A stretch of 11,324 nucleotides of DNA from 66-474 sp035688305. Lineage in GTDB: Bacteria > Pseudomonadota > Gammaproteobacteria > Xanthomonadales > Rhodanobacteraceae. The stretch lies in assembly GCA_035688305.1 (NCBI GenBank), contig DASSNC010000091.1:1-11324 (forward strand). Direction: 5' to 3'. Positions 6,602 through 11,324 of the stretch are shown here, piece after piece. The notes under the pieces were generated by a model. It saw only the letters and a program-made list of their open reading frames with translations, ran no database searches and had not been told where the DNA came from. The stretch's first letter is position 1. Every line of letters starts with the position of its first letter. Position numbers and translations under genes: made by a program.

Positions 6602-7518
6602 ACGACGCACCGCTTCCGGCCACGACGGCATCGACCCGGCCCACGGTGGCGCTGGCGCTCGGCACCGGCGGTGCGCGCGGGCTGGCGCATATCGGCGTGA
6701 TCGAGGCGATTGAAGCGGCCGGCTATCGCATCGTCGCGGTATCCGGCAGTTCGATGGGCGCGCTGGTCGGCGGCATCTACGCAGCAGGCAAGCTCGAGGT
6801 CTACCGCGACTGGGTGTGCGCGCTGCAGAAGATGGACGTGTTGAAGCTGGTCGACTGGACCCTGTCCGGCGCGGGCCTGATCAAGGGCGAGCGCATCATT
6901 GGCGCGCTGCGCGAATTGATCGGCGAGGTGGCGATCGAGGAATTGCCGATCCCCTACACCGCGGTCGCCACCGATCTCGATCGCGAACGCGAGGTCTGGT
7001 TGTCGCGCGGATCATTGTTCGACGCGATCCGTGCCTCGATCGCGATTCCGACGATCTTCCGCCCGCATCCGCTCAACGGGCATCGGCTGGTCGATGGCGG
7101 GTTGATGAACCCCCTGCCGCTGACCCCGTTGCTGCAATCGCCCAGCGATTTCACCATCGCCGTCAACGTGAATGGACCGCACGACGAACTGGCGGTACGG
7201 CAACTGCAACACCAACCAGTCGCAACGCGCGGCGGATTGCGCGGCAAGATCACGGCGTTCGTGAAGCGCACCATCGGCAACCACGAGGACACGCATCCCG
7301 AACCGGGCTGGGTGCATACGCTCACCCAATCACTGGACTTGATGCAGGAAAACCTCGCGCGCTTCCGGCTTGCCGCCGACCGCCCCGATTTGGTGATCGA
7401 AGTGCCGCGCAATGCCAGCGCGGTGTACGAGTTCTACCGCGCCTCCGCCTTGATCGATCTTGGTCGCGAGCGGGCCGCACGTGCGCTCGAGACCTGGCGG
7501 CCTCGCAACGGCTCGTGA
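6598..7518 (+). CDS. Patatin-like phospholipase family protein (RssA-like)
   Basis: A 306-residue patatin-fold hydrolase. Visible catalytic elements are the oxyanion-hole loop GTGGARG (22-28), the nucleophile elbow G-S-S-M-G (50-54, Ser52) and the DGG motif with Asp166 (166-168), giving the Ser/Asp dyad expected of active patatins. The pattern DWV....DVLKLVDW, GLIKGERI and the C-terminal ...RPDLVIEVP...FYRASALIDLG resembles E. coli RssA, and the length is close to that protein. No signal peptide or transmembrane segment is evident, so a cytoplasmic or peripheral membrane lipid acyl hydrolase is expected; the substrate is unknown. The start is GTG 6598, inside the GTGA overlap with the upstream stop, which suggests translational coupling with the WYL regulator. 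A second GTG at 6643 would still keep the catalytic loop, but the overlap favours 6598. The repeat array begins 36 bp after the stop. Confidence 0.93.
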   Translation: MNDAPLPATTASTRPTVALALGTGGARGLAHIGVIEAIEAAGYRIVAVSGSSMGALVGGIYAAGKLEVYRDWVCALQKMDVLKLVDWTLSGAGLIKGERIIGALRELIGEVAIEELPIPYTAVATDLDREREVWLSRGSLFDAIRASIAIPTIFRPHPLNGHRLVDGGLMNPLPLTPLLQSPSDFTIAVNVNGPHDELAVRQLQHQPVATRGGLRGKITAFVKRTIGNHEDTHPEPGWVHTLTQSLDLMQENLARFRLAADRPDLVIEVPRNASAVYEFYRASALIDLGRERAARALETWRPRNGS

Positions 7519-7554
7519 TGGTGCGTGGAAGGTTTGTGCGCCTGGCCGAGCGCC

Positions 7555-8029
7555 GTGGGTTGGGGTGAGCCCCGTAGGTTGGGTTGAGCGAAGCGAAGCC
7601 CAATGAACCGCCCCGGGATTTTGTAGGTTGGGTTGAGCGAAGCGAAGCCCAACGTCGTCGCGCACGGGTGTTGGGCTTCCCGGGAAGAGCGCCGGTCAGC
7701 CCAACCTACGCGTCGTGCACATGATGCGCGCCGGTTTTGTAGGTTGGGTTGAGCGAAGCGAAGCCCAACGTGGTCGTTCACGGGTGTTGGGCCTCCCGGG
7801 AAGAGCGCTCGGTCAGCCCAACCTACGAGTTGCGCACGGGCTCGCCGGGTTTTGCAGGTTGGGTTGAGCAGAGCGAAGCCCAATGAACCGCCCCGGGATT
7901 TTGTAGGTTGGGTTGAGCGAAGCGAAGCCCAACGTTGCCGTTCACCGGTATTGGGCTTTCCGGGAAAAGCGCCGGTCAGCCCAACCTACGCGTCTTGCAC
8001 ATGACGTGCACCGGTCAGCCCAACCTGCG
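7555..8029. repeat. Array of GTAGGTTGGG-type palindromes between convergent genes
   Basis: Five forward short-loop units (7574-7603, 7623-7653, 7739-7769, 7854-7883, 7903-7933) read GTAGGTTGGGTTGAGC...GAAGCCCAA(C), whose ends can fold into an 8-bp stem with one G-U pair. Three inverted long-loop units (7670-7710, 7786-7827, 7950-7990) run from TTGGGC to AGCCCAACCTACG around a CCCGGGAAGAGC-like centre. A partial inverted unit lies at 8013-8029 and a degenerate forward start at 7555-7570. Most forward units are preceded by CGG..TTTTG. Forward and inverted units alternate as pairs with a period of about 115 bp. The array occupies most of the 566 bp between the patatin stop (7518) and the uvrD stop (8085), and I see no gene in it. 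I recall this palindrome as a dispersed proteobacterial repeat; whether it is a true REP with a cognate RAYT transposase is not shown here. Confidence 0.9.
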
Positions 8030-8084
8030 CGCCGGGTCCGTCCAACCGCGCGCTGCCGGAATGACGCCCTGCGGGCGGTGCGGA

Positions 8085-10265
8085 TCACAACGCGGTGAGG
8101 TTCGCATATGCCGCGACCAACCATTTGGCACCGACGTCGGCAAAATTGACCTGGATGCGGGTGTGCGCGCCTGAGCCTTCGGCGCGCACGACGACGCCTT
8201 CGCCGAACTTCGCGTGGCGCACGTGCTGGCCGAGTTTGAGCGGCAGCGTGTCGTCCAGATCGGCGTGGCCGCGCTGTGCGTGGGATGAGGGCGCGTACAT
8301 CGGACGACTGATCTTCGCGCGCGGACGCACTTCGGTGACGAGGTGCGCGGGCAACTCTTCAAGGAAGCGCGAGGGGCGCGAGATGGTTTCGCTGCCGTAT
8401 TGGCGGCGTGATTCGGCGTAGCACAGCACCAACCGTTCGCGCGCGCGGGTGATGCCGACGTAGGCAAGCCGGCGTTCCTCTTCGAGGCGTGCGGGATCTT
8501 CGACCGAGCGTTGCGTGGGAAACAGGCCGTCTTCCATCCCGACCAGGAACACCACCGGAAACTCCAGGCCCTTGGCCGAATGCAGGGTCATCAGTTGCAC
8601 GCAATCACCGCCGGCTTCACCCTGGCCTTCGCCGGCTTCCAGTGCCGCGTGGGCGAGGAAGGCGGAAAGTTCCGACAAGCCGGCCTCGACGTCTTCCGGC
8701 GTTGGCGTAAAGCGGCTGGCGACGTTGACCAGTTCATCGAGGTTTTCGACGCGGGCTTCGGCATTGCCGCGGCTGTCGCGTTCGTAGTAGTCGCGCAGCC
8801 CGGTTTCGATGATCGCGCGTTCGACCTGTTCGGCCAGCGTGAGGTCGTTCGCGCCCTGGGCCAGTGCATCGATTTGCGTCATGAAACCACGCAGCGCGTT
8901 CTTTGCACGCGTGGTCAGTCCGCTGCCCGCGAGTTCCGCCAACGCTGCGTCCCACATCGGCAGATCGTCGCCGCGCGCGCGCTGCCGCAAAGCTTCGACC
9001 GTGCGCTCGCCAACGCCATGCGGCGGGGTGGCCAGCGCGCGTTCGAACGAGGCGTCATCCCCGCGATTGGCCGCAAGCCGCAGGTAGGCCAGTGCGTCCT
9101 TCACCTCGGCACGCTCGAAGTAGCGCTGGCCGCCATAGACGCGGTAGGGAATGTCGTGCTGGTGCAGTTGTTCCTCGAAGTTGCGCGATTGCGCGTTGGA
9201 GCGATACAGCACCGCGACATCGCAGGCGTGACCGCCGCCATCGCGGTATTCGCGGATGCGTTCGATCACGAAGCGGGCTTCGTCCTGCTCGTTGTAGGCC
9301 GCGTACAGCGCGATCGCCTCGCCCTTGTCGCCGGCGGTCCAGAGCTTCTTGCCAAGCCGCGAAGGGTTCTGCGCGATCACCGCGTTGGCGGCTTCCAGGA
9401 TGGTCGCGGTGGAACGGTAGTTCTGCTCCAGCCGCAGGGTTTTTGCATCCGGGAAATCGCGCAGGAAGGCGCGCATGTTCTCGACTTTCGCGCCGCGCCA
9501 ACCGTAGATCGACTGGTCGTCGTCGCCTACCGCGAAGACTGTTCCGGTGTTGCCGGCGAGCAGGCGGATCCACGCGTATTGCAACGCGTTGGTGTCCTGG
9601 AATTCGTCGATCAACAGGTGCCGCCAGCGCTCCTGGTAGTGCGTGCGCAATGCATCGTTGTCGCGTACCAGCTCGTGCGCACGCAACAGCAGTTCGGCGA
9701 AGTCGACCAATCCGGCACGCCGGCAGGCCTGCTCGTAGGCTTCGTAGATGTTGAGATAGGTACGCGCGACGGGGTGTTCGCCCGGTTCGATGCCGTCCGG
9801 ACGCTTGCCCTCGTCCTTCCACGCGTTGATCTGCCAGCAGGCTTGCCGCGGCGGGAATTTCGCATCGTCGATGCCGAGGCCCGCGACCACGCGTTTCACC
9901 AGCCGCTGCTGGTCATCGGAATCGAGGATCTGGAAGGTTTCCGGCAGATGTGCTTCCTGCCAGTGCTGGCGCAGCAGCCGATGCGCAATGCCGTGGAAGG
10001 TGCCCACGGTGAGTCCGCGCATGCCGTGCGGCAACAGCTTGGCGAGGCGCGCGCGCATCTCGCCTGCGGCCTTGTTGGTGAAGGTAACCGCGAGGATCGA
10101 CCACGGCGGGGCGCCCTCGGCCTCGATCAGCCAGCCGATGCGGTGCGTGAGCACGCGGGTCTTGCCCGATCCCGCGCCGGCCAGCACGAGGTAATGGCCG
10201 GATGGGGCGGCGACGGCGTCGCGTTGCGCGCTATTGAGCGGGTCCAGCAGATACGAAACTTCCAT
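8085..10265 (-). CDS. uvrD: DNA helicase II UvrD
   Basis: A 726-residue SF1A 3'-5' DNA helicase acting in nucleotide-excision repair, with UvrABC, and in methyl-directed mismatch repair. All signature motifs are present: Walker A AGAGSGKT (29-36), Ia VTFTNKAAGEM (60-70), II DEFQDTN (220-226), III GDDDQSIYGWRG (247-258), IV QNYRST (281-286), V LMTLHSAKGLEF (558-569) and VI EERRLAYVGITRARERL (596-612). The C-terminal 50 residues (LKLGQHVRHAKFGEGVVV...) are the Tudor-like UvrD tail, and the length is close to E. coli UvrD (720). I chose ATG 10265 because MEVSYLLDPLN aligns with the E. coli start; in-frame ATG 10274 and GTG 10286 would add 3 or 7 residues. No clear Shine-Dalgarno precedes it. Its 3' end meets the repeat array. 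I saw no obvious LexA box upstream. Confidence 0.97.
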   Translation of the reverse strand: MEVSYLLDPLNSAQRDAVAAPSGHYLVLAGAGSGKTRVLTHRIGWLIEAEGAPPWSILAVTFTNKAAGEMRARLAKLLPHGMRGLTVGTFHGIAHRLLRQHWQEAHLPETFQILDSDDQQRLVKRVVAGLGIDDAKFPPRQACWQINAWKDEGKRPDGIEPGEHPVARTYLNIYEAYEQACRRAGLVDFAELLLRAHELVRDNDALRTHYQERWRHLLIDEFQDTNALQYAWIRLLAGNTGTVFAVGDDDQSIYGWRGAKVENMRAFLRDFPDAKTLRLEQNYRSTATILEAANAVIAQNPSRLGKKLWTAGDKGEAIALYAAYNEQDEARFVIERIREYRDGGGHACDVAVLYRSNAQSRNFEEQLHQHDIPYRVYGGQRYFERAEVKDALAYLRLAANRGDDASFERALATPPHGVGERTVEALRQRARGDDLPMWDAALAELAGSGLTTRAKNALRGFMTQIDALAQGANDLTLAEQVERAIIETGLRDYYERDSRGNAEARVENLDELVNVASRFTPTPEDVEAGLSELSAFLAHAALEAGEGQGEAGGDCVQLMTLHSAKGLEFPVVFLVGMEDGLFPTQRSVEDPARLEEERRLAYVGITRARERLVLCYAESRRQYGSETISRPSRFLEELPAHLVTEVRPRAKISRPMYAPSSHAQRGHADLDDTLPLKLGQHVRHAKFGEGVVVRAEGSGAHTRIQVNFADVGAKWLVAAYANLTAL

Positions 10266-10272
10266 TGCCGCC

Positions 10273-10278
10273 ATTGTA
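10273..10278 (-). promoter_or_regulatory. Candidate -10 element for uvrD (TACAAT)
   Basis: On the minus strand TACAAT matches the TATAAT consensus at five of six positions and ends 7 bp upstream of the chosen ATG at 10265. If it is used, transcription would start at or within a base or two of the ATG, giving a leaderless or nearly leaderless uvrD mRNA, which would fit the missing Shine-Dalgarno. No good -35 hexamer is found 16-18 bp upstream, so the call is tentative. Confidence 0.3.
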
Positions 10279-10288
10279 GCGGCCACGT

Positions 10289-10304
10289 CACCAATGACTT
10301 GGTG
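10289..10304. promoter_or_regulatory. Inverted repeat in the uvrD divergent promoter region
   Basis: CACCAA (10289-10294), spacer TGAC, TTGGTG (10299-10304): a perfect 6-bp inverted repeat with a 4-bp spacer. It lies in the 81-bp gap between the divergent uvrD and YidB-like genes, close to the uvrD -10 candidate, where an operator could sit. It does not look like the E. coli LexA box (CTG-N10-CAG). A chance dyad of this size is quite possible. Confidence 0.25.
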
Positions 10305-10346
10305 CTATCGTTTGCCGGCCGGGACGCGAGTATCAGGGAGTAGGCC

Positions 10347-10556
10347 ATGTCGTTGCTCGATGCGCTGCAAGGGATGGTGGGCGGGCAAGGCGCCACCCGC
10401 GGCGATGCCACGATGGACCTGGTTGGCGGGTTGATCCGGAGATCCGGTGCTGCCGGTGGGCCGGTATCCGGCCTGGAACAAGACGGTTTGGGGAGCGTCA
10501 AACCTTCGCGGATCCCGGGCCAGCTGGCCGGTCTGGCCAGCCGGACGGGTGTCTGA
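10347..10556 (+). CDS. Short YidB/DUF937-like protein, probably truncated
   Basis: A 69-residue ORF with a convincing ribosome site: AGGGAG (10335-10340) stands 6 bp before ATG 10347. The N-terminal half (MSLLDALQGMVGGQG, then MDLVGGLIRRSG and SGLEQDGLGSV) follows the pattern of YidB/DUF937-family proteins, which have a Gly-rich start and a 'QGGLG' motif near residue 50. Family members I know are about 130 residues and continue with a 'SWIGTGxNxPIS' segment and a C-terminal KGKLFG-like end; neither appears in any of the three forward frames here, so this looks like a remnant or a shortened paralogue. The function of YidB is not established. It stands between divergent uvrD and the PAS-GGDEF gene, 79 bp upstream of the latter, and could be co-transcribed with it. 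A short unrelated peptide remains possible. Confidence 0.55.
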   Translation: MSLLDALQGMVGGQGATRGDATMDLVGGLIRRSGAAGGPVSGLEQDGLGSVKPSRIPGQLAGLASRTGV

Positions 10557-10623
10557 TCCCGCGTCGCGCTGCACAGAAGTACCGCCCGGGCGGCGCCGGT
10601 CGCTCCCGCCGCGATCACCAATC

Positions 10624-10638
10624 AGGGAGTCGGTCGTG
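10624..10638 (+). promoter_or_regulatory. Ribosome-binding site that fixes a GTG start
   Basis: AGGGAG (10624-10629) stands 6 bp before GTG 10636 and supports that start for the PAS-GGDEF gene, which has no ATG near its N-terminus. The 10-base context ATCAGGGAGT (10621-10630) is identical to that before the YidB-like ORF (10332-10341), with the same spacing to the start codon. Confidence 0.6.
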
Positions 10639-11324
10639 AACCTTCGAGAATCCGACAAATGGATCGTCCGCAGTTTCGAGGTGACGTCCAATCCCGGCCT
10701 GGTGCTTGAATTGACCGACGGTCATCCGATCGTGCGGGCGAATGCAGCGTTGGAAGCGCTGTTGGCGCTCGACCGGAACGATCTGTGTGGGCGCCCGATC
10801 CTGGCAGCGCTGGGTGTGGCGCCGAGCGATGCGAACATCGATTTCGGTGTGGCCGGCCAGGCCATCCTGCAGTGCCGCGCCGGGCGTGCGGATTCGTTCT
10901 GGTGCCGGTTGGAGGTGCGGCCGATGCCGAACGATGACGGTACCACCACGCACGCCTATTGCACGCTGCACGACATCACCGATTACGTCCGCCTGCGCGA
11001 GAACCGCGATTTCCTGGCCAACCGTGATCCCCTGACGGGGCTGGTGCGTGCCCATGTGCTGGAAGCGAGGCTTGCGCTGCAACTGTCGCGCGCCGTGGAG
11101 GCCTGCTCGCGGGTGATCGTGGTCTACATGGGCATTGATCGACTCGGTGTGGCCAACGAATTGACCAATTTCCAGGTGGGCGACCAACTGCTGCGGGCCA
11201 TCGGCGAGCGCCTCGCCGAGCTTGTGGACGATCCGGAGTTGCTGTGCCGGATGGGGGGCAACAAATTCGTGCTGGTTTTCGCGGACCCGGGTGCCGATGC
11301 CGACCAACTGGAGGCTGGCGAGCG
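10636..11324 (+). CDS. PAS-GGDEF signalling protein with a degenerate GGDEF domain (partial, 3' end outside window)
   Basis: The first 229 residues are visible, starting at GTG 10636 with a good ribosome site. Residues about 15-118 look like a PAS sensor domain (VLELTDGHPIVRANAALEAL, ending in the typical LHDITDYVRLREN). A GGDEF domain starts at DPLTGL (131-136). It lacks key catalytic features. The signature is GGNKF (207-211) instead of GG(D/E)EF. In the N-terminal metal/GTP-binding segment, usually DxDxFKxIND, the sequence is GIDRLGVANE (166-175), losing the first Asp and the Lys. The GH of the following helix is replaced by NF. c-di-GMP synthesis is therefore unlikely; such domains commonly bind GTP or pair with a C-terminal EAL phosphodiesterase domain, which would lie beyond the window (inference). 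No transmembrane segment is seen, so it is probably cytosolic. Confidence 0.85.
   Translation, partial: MNLRESDKWIVRSFEVTSNPGLVLELTDGHPIVRANAALEALLALDRNDLCGRPILAALGVAPSDANIDFGVAGQAILQCRAGRADSFWCRLEVRPMPNDDGTTTHAYCTLHDITDYVRLRENRDFLANRDPLTGLVRAHVLEARLALQLSRAVEACSRVIVVYMGIDRLGVANELTNFQVGDQLLRAIGERLAELVDDPELLCRMGGNKFVLVFADPGADADQLEAGE

Noticed and set aside
7555..8029. Possible CRISPR array
   Set aside because: The units are palindromes in both orientations with related, not unique, sequence between them and unequal spacing (49, 116, 115, 49 bp); no cas gene is present.
8598..8640. AGEGQGEAGG stretch in UvrD as a possible further in-frame repeat
   Set aside because: E. coli UvrD has the closely similar AALEAGEGQ at the same place before motif V, so this is native sequence; no hairpin doublet is present.
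8511..10343. A 610-codon open frame on the plus strand
   Set aside because: It is the antisense of uvrD, whose seven helicase motifs are complete on the other strand.
10615..11307. A 230-codon open frame on the minus strand
   Set aside because: It is antisense to the PAS-GGDEF gene, which has a ribosome site and clear domains; the real gene starts with GTG and runs off the window end.

Overview
The window looks like chromosomal DNA from a GC-rich gammaproteobacterium, most likely of the Xanthomonadaceae/Rhodanobacteraceae (Lysobacterales). The grounds are a UvrD whose N-terminus (MEVSYLLDPLN) closely resembles enterobacterial UvrD, GC-rich coding throughout, and intergenic palindromes built on GTAGGTTGGGTTGA...AAGCCCAAC, which I recall from that group. 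The taxonomic call is inference; no marker gene is present.

Layout. Positions 1-626 hold no convincing gene, only stacked inverted repeats and a 93-bp perfect duplication. Next, on the minus strand, come an SLC13/DASS-type permease with two TrkA-C domains (627-2384) and a large SoeA/PsrA-like molybdopterin oxidoreductase (2557-5538). Divergent from the oxidoreductase, on the plus strand, are a WYL-domain regulator (5621-6601) and an RssA-like patatin (6598-7518) that overlap by 4 bp. A dense repeat array (7555-8029) fills the gap where the patatin gene and the minus-strand uvrD (8085-10265) converge. Divergent from uvrD are a short YidB/DUF937-like ORF (10347-10556) and a PAS-GGDEF protein cut by the window end (10636-11324).

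How the genes may work together. The oxidoreductase resembles the catalytic subunit of cytoplasmic sulfite dehydrogenase (SoeA), but no SoeB-like Fe-S or SoeC/NrfD-like membrane gene follows it. The permease downstream belongs to a superfamily that includes sulfate carriers, so a sulfite-to-sulfate link is possible but unproven. The WYL protein is a natural candidate regulator of the divergent oxidoreductase and of its own operon with the patatin gene.

The most striking observation is inside the oxidoreductase gene. It carries two in-frame insert-like segments (4540-4671, 44 codons; 3022-3129, 36 codons), each made of a pair of oppositely oriented C/G-rich hairpins of the kind normally found between genes. 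Both keep the frame and add Pro/Gly-rich peptide to an otherwise intact enzyme. The GGDEF domain near the right end is degenerate (GGNKF and other losses) and is predicted to be non-catalytic.
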